A stretch of DNA of 50,220 nt from Wenzhouxiangella sp. Lineage in GTDB: Bacteria; Pseudomonadota; Gammaproteobacteria; Xanthomonadales; Wenzhouxiangellaceae. Made by a program: the position numbers and the translations under genes. Below, one piece after another: positions 17,189 to 26,806 of this stretch. Position 1 is the stretch's first letter. Each line of letters starts with the position of its first letter. The notes below the pieces were generated by a model. That model worked only from the letters and a program-made list of their open reading frames with translations, ran no database searches and was not told the DNA's origin. The stretch lies in contig SKQS01000254.1 in NCBI GenBank assembly GCA_007118895.1, positions 1 through 50,220 on the forward strand, given 5' to 3'.

Positions 17189-18126
17189 GAATCCTCCGAC
17201 ATCAGCCGCCGATGACGTTCGACGAATTCGGCTGCGGCATCGAAGCCTTTCATGCGCAGCATGAAATCGCGTACCGCGGCCTCGGCGATGACCGCCAGGT
17301 TGCGTCCGGCCAGGACAGGCAGGTTGATCTGCGGGATATCCAGTTCAAGCACTCTTCGCGACTCGGTGTTGCCGTGCAAACGGTCGCCGCGCTGCGCCGC
17401 TTCGTCGGGCAGGTGAAGATTGACGATCAGACGCAGGTACTTGCTGGTCTTGACCGCGCTGTCTCCGAACATACGGCGCACATTGAGCACACCCAGGCCG
17501 CGCACTTCGAGACAATCGCGAAGCACTGCCGGGCAGCTGCCCTCGATCACGTCCGGCATGATCTGGGTGAATTCCGGCGCATCATCGGCAATCAGCCGAT
17601 GTCCGCGTGAGATCAGCTCCAGCGCCAGCTCGCTCTTGCCGGTACAAGGCTGTCCGGTGATCAGCACGCCGATGGTGAACACCTCCATGAACACCCCGTG
17701 CAGGGTGGTGCGTCGGGCCAGGTGGCGGGAGACGTGATGTTCGAGGTAGCTGACCAGCTCCCAGGCCGGGTGAGTCGAGGCAATCAAAGGTGTTCCGGTC
17801 TCGCGCGCGCCTTTTTCCAGGTCATCGGCGATCTCGAGCCCACTGGCGACAATCAGTGCTGCTGGCTGAGCATCGAAAATTCTGGCGACGGTTTCCCAGC
17901 GTGTCTTGGCATCCAGGCTGTCCAGCCAGCGCGCTTCCTCTTCGCCAATGATCTGTATGCGGTTGGGATGGATAAGGTTGAGAAAGCCGATCAGCGACGG
18001 TCGCGCGCGGAAGCTGGTGGCGACCAGCTTGCGCTGCTCGCCGCGCCGCTTGCCGGCAAGCCAGCGAAGGTCCAGTCGATCCCTGAATCGGTCGAACAGT
18101 TCGACCGGGTCCAGACTTCTGGTCAC
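17185..18126 (-). CDS. hprK: HPr kinase/phosphorylase
   Basis: A bifunctional enzyme that phosphorylates or dephosphorylates HPr on Ser46. The C-terminal kinase domain has the P-loop GQPCTGKS (158-165), an HGVF segment (His143) and the HPrK signature LEVRGLGVLNVRRMFG. The N-terminal half (1-125) is the usual non-catalytic domain. The P-loop has Pro-Cys where many homologues have Ser-Gly or Ala-Gly, a conservative variation that keeps Lys164 and Ser165. It lies between ptsN and rapZ with four-base overlaps on both sides. Its presence beside an HPr with Ser46 supports a regulatory PTS. Confidence 0.95.
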   Translation of the reverse strand: MTRSLDPVELFDRFRDRLDLRWLAGKRRGEQRKLVATSFRARPSLIGFLNLIHPNRIQIIGEEEARWLDSLDAKTRWETVARIFDAQPAALIVASGLEIADDLEKGARETGTPLIASTHPAWELVSYLEHHVSRHLARRTTLHGVFMEVFTIGVLITGQPCTGKSELALELISRGHRLIADDAPEFTQIMPDVIEGSCPAVLRDCLEVRGLGVLNVRRMFGDSAVKTSKYLRLIVNLHLPDEAAQRGDRLHGNTESRRVLELDIPQINLPVLAGRNLAVIAEAAVRDFMLRMKGFDAAAEFVERHRRLMSEDS

Positions 18127-18584
18127 GGTCGGACCGGCTGCTCGGCGATCAGCTTCAGTACCTCCTGGGCCGAACCGGCCTGACGCAATTCGTCGCGTCG
18201 TCCACTGTCGCCAAATTGCTCGGCGATGTCAGCCAGCAGGCGCAGATGGGCGTCGGTGCACTGCTCGGGGACGGCCAGGGCGAAGAACAGATCGACCGCG
18301 ACATGGTCGGGCGCATCAAACTCAATGGATCGACGCAGCCGAATGATCGCACCGATCACCTCGGTCTGTGATGCCACCCGGCCATGCGGGATGGCTACGC
18401 CGTGTCCCAGACCTGTCGAGCCCAGGCGCTCGCGCTGACACAGGCTCTCGAAGATCTCCCGTGCACTGGCCGAGCCAGCAGACTGGGCCAGCAGCTCAGC
18501 GGCTTTCTCCAACAGCGATTTCTTGCTGGAAACGGCAATATCGACCGCGATCCGGTCGCTAGAAAGGATATCGGTCAATTGCAT
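18123..18584 (-). CDS. ptsN: PTS EIIA component, nitrogen-regulatory (EIIA-Ntr)
   Basis: A 153-residue EIIA of the fructose/nitrogen type. The phospho-acceptor His67 lies in GHGVAIPHGR, and the fold is otherwise standard. In other proteobacteria EIIA(Ntr) signals carbon/nitrogen state and controls K+ uptake and other targets by its phosphorylation. It follows hpf by 37 bases and overlaps hprK by four. The adjoining rpoN-hpf-ptsN order is widely conserved. Confidence 0.95.
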   Translation of the reverse strand: MQLTDILSSDRIAVDIAVSSKKSLLEKAAELLAQSAGSASAREIFESLCQRERLGSTGLGHGVAIPHGRVASQTEVIGAIIRLRRSIEFDAPDHVAVDLFFALAVPEQCTDAHLRLLADIAEQFGDSGRRDELRQAGSAQEVLKLIAEQPVRP

Positions 18585-18621
18585 GGTGCGAGTTCGCCGC
18601 TTGAGGCCGCTTGATTCCTGA

Positions 18622-18948
18622 TCAGCCGGCCTGGGCAGCCCGGCTGAGGTTGCGATGGTGGTCGGTTACCTTGTTCTTGTGGCGCCGGACCTGGCGGTCC
18701 AGTTTGTCCATCAGGGCGTCGATCGCCGCGTACATGTCTTCGGACTTGGCGTCGGCAAAAATCGGATTGGTCCGACCGCCGACCGAAATGGTCGCTTCCG
18801 CGCTGTGCTCGATCTTTTCAAGTCGCAGCACTACATGTGCCGAGATCAGGTTGTCGAAATGGCGCTCCAGACGCTCGGTCTTTTCCGAAATGTAGGCGCG
18901 CAGGGCCTGGGTGATTTCGACGTTCTGTCCGGTGATTTCCAGTTGCAT
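18622..18948 (-). CDS. hpf: Ribosome hibernation promoting factor, short form
   Basis: A 108-residue short HPF/YfiA-family protein that binds the 30S decoding region and promotes 100S dimers in stationary phase. The sequence begins MQLEITGQNVEITQALRAYI and has the basic C-terminal helix DRQVRRHKNKVTDHH. It lacks the C-terminal dimerisation domain of long HPF. I chose ATG at 18948 because GGGAG lies about ten bases upstream; a TTG at 18954 would add two residues. It sits between rpoN and ptsN, as in many proteobacteria. Confidence 0.94.
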   Translation of the reverse strand: MQLEITGQNVEITQALRAYISEKTERLERHFDNLISAHVVLRLEKIEHSAEATISVGGRTNPIFADAKSEDMYAAIDALMDKLDRQVRRHKNKVTDHHRNLSRAAQAG

Positions 18949-19149
18949 GTTCAATGCTCCCGTGTTGGGGCCGCCGACCTGTCAGGCCTCGATGGCGACC
19001 GTGACTGAATGATGTCCGAAAAAGCGGGGCGGATATAGGTGTACCGCCACCAGCGGTTGAGACCTGCTTTGCTGCGAGAGATTCCGGACATCGAGATCCA
19101 TTGTCTCAAATCTTATACCGGATTGGCACCCAACCCAATGCTTTCCTGG
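18949..19149. other. 201-base rpoN-hpf gap
   Basis: No gene is seen. On the minus strand a weak sigma-70-like pair, TTGGGT (19138-19133) and TATAAG (19117-19112) with a 15-base spacer, could serve hpf with a leader of about 155 bases. The short spacer makes this uncertain. Confidence 0.3.
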
Positions 19150-20568
19150 CTAGGAAAATTCCGGTTGGAACCTGCCACGACGCCGGCGCACCGCCGAGGA
19201 TGGAATGTTGAGCTGTTCACGGTACTTGGCGACGGTGCGGCGAGCCAGCAATATGCCGCGCTCGGCCAGGGCATCGGCCAGCGCCCTATCCGACAGCGGC
19301 TTGCCCGTTGGCTCGGCATCAATGATCTGGCGCAGGTGCGCCTTGACCGCGGTCGCCGCGACCTCGGTGCCGGCCGTGGTCGGTACGGCGACCGAAAAGA
19401 AATGCTTGAGCTCAAAGGTTCCTCTCGGGGTATGCATGTACTTCTGGGTGGTGGCGCGCGAGACGGTAGATTCATGCACCTCGATGGTTTCGGCGATTTC
19501 GCGCTGCAGCAGCGGTTTCATAGCGATCTCGCCGCTTCGCAGAAAATCGCCCTGGCGAGTGATGATCGCATCACTGACTGCCAGCAGGGTCTGATTGCGC
19601 ATCTCAAGGCCGCTGATCAGCCAGCGTGCCTCCTGCAGCCGGTCCTTCAGATACTGCTTGTCCTCGCCCCGGCTCTTGCGGATCAACTGCAGGTAGAAGT
19701 CATTCAGGCGCAGGCCGGGATCGTTTTCGGGATTCAGGCTGACCTGCCAGCCGTCGCCGCGCGGGTGGACATAGACGTCCGGAACGATGTAGTTCTCGTC
19801 ATCGCGACCGAAGCGGGAACCCGGCCGGGGATTGAGCGATTGAATCAGGCGTACCGCACCCTGCACATCATCGCGGCCGAATCCGGTTTCACGGGCCAGT
19901 GCGGCCATGTCCTGGCGTCCCAGGGTTTCCATGTGGCTGCGCACGATGAGCTCGGCCAGGCCGCACCAGGGCGTGGAGGCCGGCAGTGTTGAAAGCTGCA
20001 CGGCCAGGCATTCGCCCAGCGACCTGCTGGCCACCCCGACTGGTTCGAAGTGCTGGACCCGGTGCAGTACCGCCAGCACCTCTTCCTGGTTGACCAGGTA
20101 CTCCGGCGCCAGCGATCGGCGCAGCGATTCAGGATCGTCATGCAGGTAGCCGTCTTCGTCCAGAGCGAAGATGATTGCCCGGGCAATGGCCTCGTCGCTT
20201 TCGCTGAACCCGCACAGATTGGCCTGCCACAACAGGTGCTGCTGCAGGGAATCTTCTGCCCGATCGCTGATGAATTCGTCATAGCGCGGGGCGTCGCCGA
20301 CCGCCGAGAAACCTTCCGGAAGATCGTCCCAGCCGAAATCCTCATCGCCGATATCGATCGTTTCGGCCTCGACATCGTCGGCCTGATCGGGTGCTTCAGG
20401 ATCGGAACTGGCGTCGGTTTCGAGCAGCGGATTGGATTCGAGAATCTCTCGGATATGTTCCTTGAGCTCGATGCGGTTAAGCTGCAGCAGCTGTATGGCC
20501 TGACGCAGCTGGGGCGCCAGCTTGAGCTTCTGGCCAAGTTTGAGCTGCAGACGGGCGCCGGGCTTCAT
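19150..20568 (-). CDS. rpoN: RNA polymerase sigma-54 factor
   Basis: Sigma-54 directs RNA polymerase to -24/-12 promoters that need AAA+ activators. Region I is the Gln/Leu-rich N-terminus (LKLAPQLRQAIQLLQLNRIE), followed by an acidic region II (~50-85, many Asp/Glu), the core-binding domain, and the RpoN box ARRTVAKYR at 442-450. At 472 residues it is the usual size. It starts 56 bases after lptB, so it may be read from the lpt transcript. No cognate activator gene is in this window. Confidence 0.96.
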   Translation of the reverse strand: MKPGARLQLKLGQKLKLAPQLRQAIQLLQLNRIELKEHIREILESNPLLETDASSDPEAPDQADDVEAETIDIGDEDFGWDDLPEGFSAVGDAPRYDEFISDRAEDSLQQHLLWQANLCGFSESDEAIARAIIFALDEDGYLHDDPESLRRSLAPEYLVNQEEVLAVLHRVQHFEPVGVASRSLGECLAVQLSTLPASTPWCGLAELIVRSHMETLGRQDMAALARETGFGRDDVQGAVRLIQSLNPRPGSRFGRDDENYIVPDVYVHPRGDGWQVSLNPENDPGLRLNDFYLQLIRKSRGEDKQYLKDRLQEARWLISGLEMRNQTLLAVSDAIITRQGDFLRSGEIAMKPLLQREIAETIEVHESTVSRATTQKYMHTPRGTFELKHFFSVAVPTTAGTEVAATAVKAHLRQIIDAEPTGKPLSDRALADALAERGILLARRTVAKYREQLNIPSSAVRRRRGRFQPEFS

Positions 20569-20624
20569 GGCCTCATTCTAGCGCCTGTTGCAATTTCTGC
20601 GCCAGACCGCTCGCGGAAAAGGTG

Positions 20625-21344
20625 CTAAAGCCGGAACTCTCGTCCCAGGTAGACGTTTCGGACATCCTCGTCGGCCATTACGGCTTGCGGGTCGCCATGA
20701 GTCAGGACGCGACCTTCGCTGATGATATAGGCGCGGTCGCAGATGCCCAGCGTTTCCCGCACATTGTGATCGGTGATCAGGATGCCGATGTTGCGTTCCT
20801 TGAGCTGACGCACGATGCGCTGGATCTCGCCGACCGAAATCGGGTCGACTCCAGCAAATGGCTCGTCGAGCAGCATGAACCGGGGGTCGGCAGCCAGCGC
20901 CCGGGCGATCTCTACCCGTCGCCGCTCACCGCCAGACAGGCTGACGCCTCTCTGGTCAGCCAGGTGGCTGACCTGAAGCTCCTCCATCAGGTGGTCGAGC
21001 TCCTGGCGCCGCTGCTGGCGGTCGAGATCACGACGCAGCTCGAGTATGGCCATGATGTTGTCGGCCACCGACAGGCGCCGGAAGATTGAGGCTTCCTGGG
21101 GCAGGTAGCCCAGCCCGAGCCGGGCGCGCTGGTGCATGTTGGCGCGGGTGATATTGGTTTCGCCAAGGTAGATTCGCCCGCCATCGGCTGGCACCAGGCC
21201 GACGATCATGTAGAAGCAGGTAGTCTTGCCAGCCCCGTTCGGGCCCAGCAGGCCGGTAATTTCGCCCTGCTCGACCTGCATGCTGACCCCATGCACCACG
21301 GCGCGGCCGCGGTAGCGCTTGCTCAGCTGTTCGGCACGCAACAT
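20625..21344 (-). CDS. lptB: LPS export ABC transporter ATP-binding protein LptB
   Basis: The ATPase that drives LPS extraction from the inner membrane with LptFG. Walker A is GPNGAGKTT (34-42), the signature LSGGERRR is present, and Walker B is [12 protein letters not shown]. An H-loop (ITDHNVRET) follows. At 239 residues it has the standard size. It lies 10 bases after lptA. LptF and LptG are not in the window, as is common. Confidence 0.96.
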   Translation of the reverse strand: MLRAEQLSKRYRGRAVVHGVSMQVEQGEITGLLGPNGAGKTTCFYMIVGLVPADGGRIYLGETNITRANMHQRARLGLGYLPQEASIFRRLSVADNIMAILELRRDLDRQQRRQELDHLMEELQVSHLADQRGVSLSGGERRRVEIARALAADPRFMLLDEPFAGVDPISVGEIQRIVRQLKERNIGILITDHNVRETLGICDRAYIISEGRVLTHGDPQAVMADEDVRNVYLGREFRL

Positions 21345-21354
21345 CGGTCAGGCC

Positions 21355-21846
21355 CTAACCGCCGGTACCTGCGGCTTCGGGCTCGATGATCAGCCGCACG
21401 CCGCCGTCGCCGACCAGGTTCTGGGTATCGAGATCGTAGGTCAGGCGCGGACCACTGAATTCACCCTGGATATTGCGAATGTGGGCATTGCCGATCATCG
21501 TGATGATGTTGGCGTTGAAGTCGTAGACGATCTGGTCGGAGCTGCCAGAGACATCCGAGCCGTCTTCCATCACGTCGTTCCAGGTCGTGGGGTTGCCGTA
21601 CAGCTCGATGCGCTGGATGCGACCTTCGCTGCTGAAGGAGTGGGCCTCGTCGGCCAGCACCTCGAGCGAGCCGCGCGTGATCCTGACATTGCCGCTCAGA
21701 TGATGGGCGCCGGCGCGCACGTCATAAACCCCGCTGTCGGCATCGACGCCGATCTGTGGCGGCTTTTCAGCGCTTGAGTCCGGCGCCGGCACCAGCAGTG
21801 CCAGCAGGATCGCCAGACCCGGCAGTTTCCATTTGACCTTGTACAT
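21355..21846 (-). CDS. lptA: LPS transport periplasmic protein LptA
   Basis: A periplasmic bridge protein that carries LPS between LptC and LptD. A signal peptide (~1-26, hydrophobic LPGLAILLALLVP, probable cleavage after SSA) precedes an OstA/LptA jelly-roll domain (IGVDADSGVYDVRAGAHHLSG region onward). At 163 residues it is slightly short but complete. Its first 80 bases overlap the 3' end of lptC in another frame, a longer overlap than in E. coli. No internal ATG would keep the signal peptide, so this start is preferred. Confidence 0.93.
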   Translation of the reverse strand: MYKVKWKLPGLAILLALLVPAPDSSAEKPPQIGVDADSGVYDVRAGAHHLSGNVRITRGSLEVLADEAHSFSSEGRIQRIELYGNPTTWNDVMEDGSDVSGSSDQIVYDFNANIITMIGNAHIRNIQGEFSGPRLTYDLDTQNLVGDGGVRLIIEPEAAGTGG

Positions 21847-22369
21847 GATCCGTCAATTCTACCCTGTCTTCATCAAGCCTGATGGTCAGACCGCCAGCGC
21901 TCAGCCAAGTGCCCGGCTGCTGCATGATCACCGGACCCGTCCCGGTAATCAGTCGCGCCTGCCCGTCGTAGTGGATGGTTTCTGCCTCGATGCGCATCTC
22001 TCCGCTGTCTGTCGGGTGGGTGAGCACGACCTCTTCGCTGAGTTCGAGTTGCCCGTCGTCGCGCAACAGCAAACCGAGCCGGGCCTGGCCGCGCCAGTCA
22101 GCCTGGTCCGGCTGATGATGAAAGCGCGGCTGGTTGATGGTGGCAATGCGGGTCGCCGAATCGTGCTCCAGATAGGGTCCCGAGACTTCAAGCTCGACGG
22201 TGCCGTCCGTGTCACGGAATCGGGCGCTGAAATCGGTCAGGGTATAGTCCAGCTGTGTTTCTGGCAGGCCGGGCAGGGCGATAGTGGTGTAGGGGCCCGG
22301 CAGCAGCCATCGCAGCACCACCACGGCAACCAGCGCCGCAATGGACGCGATCACGATGCGCCAGTTCAA
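21767..22369 (-). CDS. lptC: LPS export protein LptC
   Basis: A 200-residue bitopic inner-membrane protein linking LptBFG to LptA. One membrane segment (~4-24, IVIASIAALVAVVVLRWLL) is followed by a periplasmic LptC domain including ETQLDYTLTDFSARF. The start is inferred as TTG at 22369, which forms a TTGA overlap with the kdsC stop; the frame stays open further upstream but there reads kdsC out of phase. The C-terminal ~26 residues (Gly/Ala-rich) are encoded within the lptA start region. Confidence 0.88.
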   Translation of the reverse strand: MNWRIVIASIAALVAVVVLRWLLPGPYTTIALPGLPETQLDYTLTDFSARFRDTDGTVELEVSGPYLEHDSATRIATINQPRFHHQPDQADWRGQARLGLLLRDDGQLELSEEVVLTHPTDSGEMRIEAETIHYDGQARLITGTGPVIMQQPGTWLSAGGLTIRLDEDRVELTDHVQGQMETAGSGDPAGTAGAGAGLKR

Positions 22370-22905
22370 GCGTAGCCCCCCTGCCAGCTTTCCAGGGCGC
22401 CGCGCGCGTGCAGCAGCAGCTCGCACAGTTCTCGCACGGCACCGTAGCCGCCGGGCCGGTTGCTGACGAAGTCGCAGCGTGCGGTGATCCACGGCGCCGC
22501 GTCGGCGGGTGCGGCCTTCAGGCCGCATGCCTTCATTGCCGGCCAGTCGACCAGATCGTCGCCCATGTAGGCGGTATGGTATGGCTGACGCTCAAGCTCT
22601 GACCACAGTTTGTCGAGCGCAGCTCGCTTGTCTTCCTGGCCCTGGCAATAGTGAGCAATGCCCAGCTCGGCCATGCGCCTGTCAACCACCGTCGAGCGGC
22701 GCGCGGTGATGACTGCCACGTCGATACCCCGACGCATCAGGGCTTTCAGCCCCAATCCGTCGCGAGTGTGAAAGGACTTCGACTCGGTGCCGTCGTGATG
22801 GATCAGGAGCCGGCCGTCGGTCATCACGCCATCAACGTCGAAAACCGCCAGGTCAACGGCTGCGGCCACTGCCAGCAATGGCTCTGGTAGCTGGTCGAAA
22901 TTCAT
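22366..22905 (-). CDS. kdsC: 3-deoxy-D-manno-octulosonate 8-phosphate phosphatase KdsC
   Basis: A C-type HAD phosphatase that hydrolyses Kdo-8-phosphate to Kdo in LPS core synthesis. HAD motif I is FDVDGVMTDG (Asp23, Asp25). Motif II lies in AVITARRS and motif IV in YMGDDLVDWPAM. At 179 residues it is cap-less, as expected for KdsC. It overlaps kdsD by four bases upstream and lptC by four bases downstream, so these envelope genes look coupled. Confidence 0.95.
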   Translation of the reverse strand: MNFDQLPEPLLAVAAAVDLAVFDVDGVMTDGRLLIHHDGTESKSFHTRDGLGLKALMRRGIDVAVITARRSTVVDRRMAELGIAHYCQGQEDKRAALDKLWSELERQPYHTAYMGDDLVDWPAMKACGLKAAPADAAPWITARCDFVSNRPGGYGAVRELCELLLHARGALESWQGGYA

Positions 22906-23876
22906 ACCACCCCGGCCTGGAGCAGGTCCTGGAAGTTCAGTGCGCCGACCAGGCGGCGCTGATCGTCAACGACCAGCAGGCCCTGGATGCGATGGGTCTG
23001 CATCAGGTCGACTGCCGCCGTGGCCAGCTCGTCGGGGCCGATGGTTCGCGGGCTTGCACTCATGACCTCCTCGACCCGCCGCTCCTGAACGTCACCAATG
23101 CGGTCGAGATTTCGCCTCAGGTCACCATCGGTAACGATGCCAGTCACTCGTTGCTTGCCGTCGATGACGGCACAAAGCCCGAGTCGGCTTCTGGTCATCT
23201 CGATGATCGCCTCGGCCAGTGGGCGGTCGGCCTCCACCACCGGCAGATCCTCTCCGCCATGCATGACGTCGCTGATTTTCAGCAGCAGGCGCCTGCCCAG
23301 GCTGCCACCTGGGTGGGAGTGGGCGAAATCCTCGGCGGTGAAGCCACGGGCATCCAGCAGGGCAATGGCCAGGCTGTCGCCCAGCGCCAGCTGGGCCGCG
23401 GTCGAGGCGGTGGGTGCCAGGCCCAGTGGGCAGGCCTCGCGACTGACGCTGGTGTCAAGGTGGATATCGGCATGCCTGGCCAGCGTTGATTCTTCATTGC
23501 CGGTCATGGCGATGAGCCCGACACCGAGGCGTTTGATTCCCGGCAACAGGCGCAGCAGCTCTTCGGTCTCGCCAGAGTTGGACAGGGCAAGAAACAGATC
23601 ATCGCGCCGAATCATGCCAAGATCACCATGGCTTGCTTCTGCCGGATGGACAAAAAAGGACGGCGTGCCGGTAGAGGCCAGGGTGGCGGCCAGCTTGTGC
23701 CCGATATGTCCGGATTTCCCCATGCCGGATACCACAACGTGGCCGCTACAGGTCAGAATGCGCTGACAGGCTGCAGCAAAGCCGCCGTCCAGGCGCTCGG
23801 CCAGCTCGGCAATGGCGCGCGACTCGGTGGTCAGCACCTCGCGCCCGCTACGGAGAAATCGATCGAAGTCGTTCAT
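22902..23876 (-). CDS. kdsD: Arabinose-5-phosphate isomerase KdsD
   Basis: This isomerase interconverts ribulose-5-phosphate and arabinose-5-phosphate, the first step toward Kdo. An N-terminal SIS domain (~35-185) has VVSGMGKSGHIGHK and LALSNSGETEE. Two CBS domains follow (~205-324, around VVEADRPLAEAI and VMSASPRTIGPDEL). At 324 residues it is the expected length. It begins 16 bases after yrbG. The yrbG-kdsD-kdsC-lptCAB order matches E. coli and many proteobacteria. Confidence 0.96.
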   Translation of the reverse strand: MNDFDRFLRSGREVLTTESRAIAELAERLDGGFAAACQRILTCSGHVVVSGMGKSGHIGHKLAATLASTGTPSFFVHPAEASHGDLGMIRRDDLFLALSNSGETEELLRLLPGIKRLGVGLIAMTGNEESTLARHADIHLDTSVSREACPLGLAPTASTAAQLALGDSLAIALLDARGFTAEDFAHSHPGGSLGRRLLLKISDVMHGGEDLPVVEADRPLAEAIIEMTRSRLGLCAVIDGKQRVTGIVTDGDLRRNLDRIGDVQERRVEEVMSASPRTIGPDELATAAVDLMQTHRIQGLLVVDDQRRLVGALNFQDLLQAGVV

Positions 23877-23892
23877 GGCAGGCTGAATTGTA

Positions 23893-24867
23893 CTAGCCTA
23901 AGGCCTGGCCGATCACCACCGCCTGGTAGCACAGGTAGGCGGCAAACAGCACCACGGCCGCCGGGCGGCTGATCAGCCCCGGCCCACGTCGTCGCCAGGC
24001 CAGCACGAACAGGCCAATGGTGATGGCAAACATCACCATCATGTCGCGATGCATCAGCATCCCCTCGATAGTCATCGGGTGAACAACCGCGGCAATGCCC
24101 AGTACCCCCAGCAGGTTGAACATGTTCGAGCCCAGGATGTTGCCGATGGCCAGATCGTCCTCCCTTTTCAACGCGCTGGCCGTGGCCGCGGCCAGCTCCG
24201 GCAGGCTGGTGCCCAGCGCAATCAGGGTCAGGCCGACCACCGCCTCCGACACGCCTACCGCCAGTGCCAGGGTGACCGCCCCATTGACCAGTACATGAGC
24301 ACTCAGCGGAAGGATCAGGATGCCCAGGCCGGTCCACATCACGGCACGGGAGGTCGGCATGTGCCTGGGGATATCCTCTGACAGACTGCTGGTCAGCGGG
24401 TCCGATCTTCCGTGCGCCAGACCGAGCAGACACATGCCGACCACCAGCAGGAACAAACAGGCAAGCAGGATCGCGCCGTCGAGCCTCGAAAAGCTCAGGT
24501 TCCACATCAGCGCCAGGGTAATCAGCATGATGATCCCGAGAACCGGGAACTCACGTTTCAGGGTGAGGCGTTCGACGCGCAGCGGGTAAATGATCGCCGT
24601 CAGTCCCAGAACCAGCCCGACGTTGGTGATGTTGGAGCCGATCGCGTTGCCAATGGCCAGCGAAGGGCTACCCTTGAATGAAGCAATCGCCGAAACCAGC
24701 ATTTCCGGCGCCGACGTGCCGAATCCGACGATCGTCAGGCCGATCAGCAGCGGCGAGATGCCGATGTTGCGGGCCAGCGCCGATGCTCCGGTGATCAGGC
24801 GATCGGCAGCCCAGATCAGCAGGATCAGTCCGGCAACGATTTCCAGCAGGGCAATGAACAGGCTCAT
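23893..24867 (-). CDS. yrbG: Calcium/sodium antiporter, YrbG family
   Basis: An inner-membrane cation/Ca2+ exchanger of the CaCA family. About ten hydrophobic segments are visible. The two inverted alpha repeats carry GLTIVGFGTSAPEML (N-terminal half) and GLTLIALGTSLPELA (C-terminal half), the ion-binding motifs. At 324 residues it is full length. It is the first gene of the minus-strand kds/lpt run and is divergent from ibaG, with 83 bases between them. Confidence 0.94.
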   Translation of the reverse strand: MSLFIALLEIVAGLILLIWAADRLITGASALARNIGISPLLIGLTIVGFGTSAPEMLVSAIASFKGSPSLAIGNAIGSNITNVGLVLGLTAIIYPLRVERLTLKREFPVLGIIMLITLALMWNLSFSRLDGAILLACLFLLVVGMCLLGLAHGRSDPLTSSLSEDIPRHMPTSRAVMWTGLGILILPLSAHVLVNGAVTLALAVGVSEAVVGLTLIALGTSLPELAAATASALKREDDLAIGNILGSNMFNLLGVLGIAAVVHPMTIEGMLMHRDMMVMFAITIGLFVLAWRRRGPGLISRPAAVVLFAAYLCYQAVVIGQALG

Positions 24868-24950
24868 GATAGATGTGCAGAAATGTTGTCAAACATGTCG
24901 GGAAGCATTGACGTTATGATGCCTGACTTGCATTGCAGTTAGCGACCGCT

Positions 24951-25178
24951 ATGGATTCCCAGCGCATCGAACAAATGATAGCCCAGGCCATGCCCGATGC
25001 CAGAATCGCAGTGAACAGCGAGGACAACGTGCACTTCCATGCGCAGGTGGTGAGCGCGTCTTTTGCCGGATTGAGCCGATTGAAGCGGCATCGTCTGATC
25101 CACCAGGCGCTGGGCGCTGCGATGGGTCGGGAAATTCACGCGCTGACGCTGGACCTCAAGACCCCCGAGGAAGTCTGA
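24951..25178 (+). CDS. ibaG: BolA-family protein IbaG
   Basis: A 75-residue BolA-fold protein. In this family a conserved Cys or His pair binds [2Fe-2S] with a monothiol glutaredoxin; here the HFHAQVVSASFAGLSRLKRH region holds the family signature and RHRLIHQALG the nucleic-acid-like helix. The ATG at 24951 is used; a TTG upstream would add six residues. It is followed by murA, a common pairing (ibaG-murA in E. coli). Confidence 0.93.
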   Translation: MDSQRIEQMIAQAMPDARIAVNSEDNVHFHAQVVSASFAGLSRLKRHRLIHQALGAAMGREIHALTLDLKTPEEV

Positions 25179-25206
25179 TTCGAATTTGACCAATCAATAA
25201 TGGTGA

Positions 25207-26469
<1,263 letters not shown>

Positions 26470-26506
26470 TTCATCTCTCATGGAACAAACCCTGGAATTC
26501 ACCACT

Positions 26507-26642
26507 ATTAACGCGGCAATCAAATAGATTGCTGCGTTAATGCCCGGCCGGAACGGCCGGGGCCGCGAAGCGAAGGCATTTGCGGACATGCGCCGGAAAT
26601 GCTGTGCAACGAATACCGTAGGTATTTCGTTGCCGGGTTAAT
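26507..26642. repeat. Cluster of three hairpins with shared ATTAAC/GTTAAT ends
   Basis: Hairpin one is 26507-26521 with 26527-26541 (15-base arms, one mismatch, loop AAATA). Hairpin two is a G+C stem, CCCGGCCG 26543-26550 with CGGCCGGG 26554-26561. Hairpin three is GCAACGAATACC (26606-26617) with GGTATTTCGTTGC (26621-26633), one bulge. The 3' end (26628-26642) is also an inverted, imperfect copy of the first arm, so the segment is bounded by ATTAAC and GTTAAT. No T-run follows hairpin one or two. It lies in the 337-base gene-free gap between convergent murA and the M48 gene. Confidence 0.55.
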
Positions 26643-26643
26643 A

Positions 26644-26710
26644 AAGGCACAGAGAGGTCACAGAGAAAGGTCTAAAAGACTCCTTCTTTCCTCTGAGGCC
26701 TCTGTGCCTT
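26644..26710. repeat. Purine/pyrimidine quasi-palindrome (CACAGAG type)
   Basis: A purine-rich arm with CACAGAG-like units (26644-26669) pairs imperfectly with a pyrimidine-rich arm (26685-26710); the outermost AAGGCACAGAG and CTCTGTGCCTT are perfect complements. A small inner stem (GTCT/AGAC) closes the loop. It may terminate transcription from both converging genes. The remaining bases of this gap, 26711-26806, show nothing I can name. Confidence 0.55.
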
Positions 26711-26806
26711 GAGTGGTCTGGTCTTCTGGGTCATTTCGCGACAGCGGCCCCGGTAACGGGTCTGCAGACTCTGCCGGCAATTGTTCCGGTGTGTTCCTGC
26801 TACAGA

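Noticed and set aside
19123-19142. A sigma-54 promoter (TTGGCAC ... GC) next to rpoN on the plus strand
   Set aside because: The GG and GC elements are 13 bases apart instead of 10, and no plus-strand gene follows.
26507-26642. An integron attC site because of GTTAAT/ATTAAC ends and hairpins
   Set aside because: The boxes do not fit the RYYYAAC ... GTTRRRY order, no integrase or cassette array is present, and the neighbouring genes are core genes.
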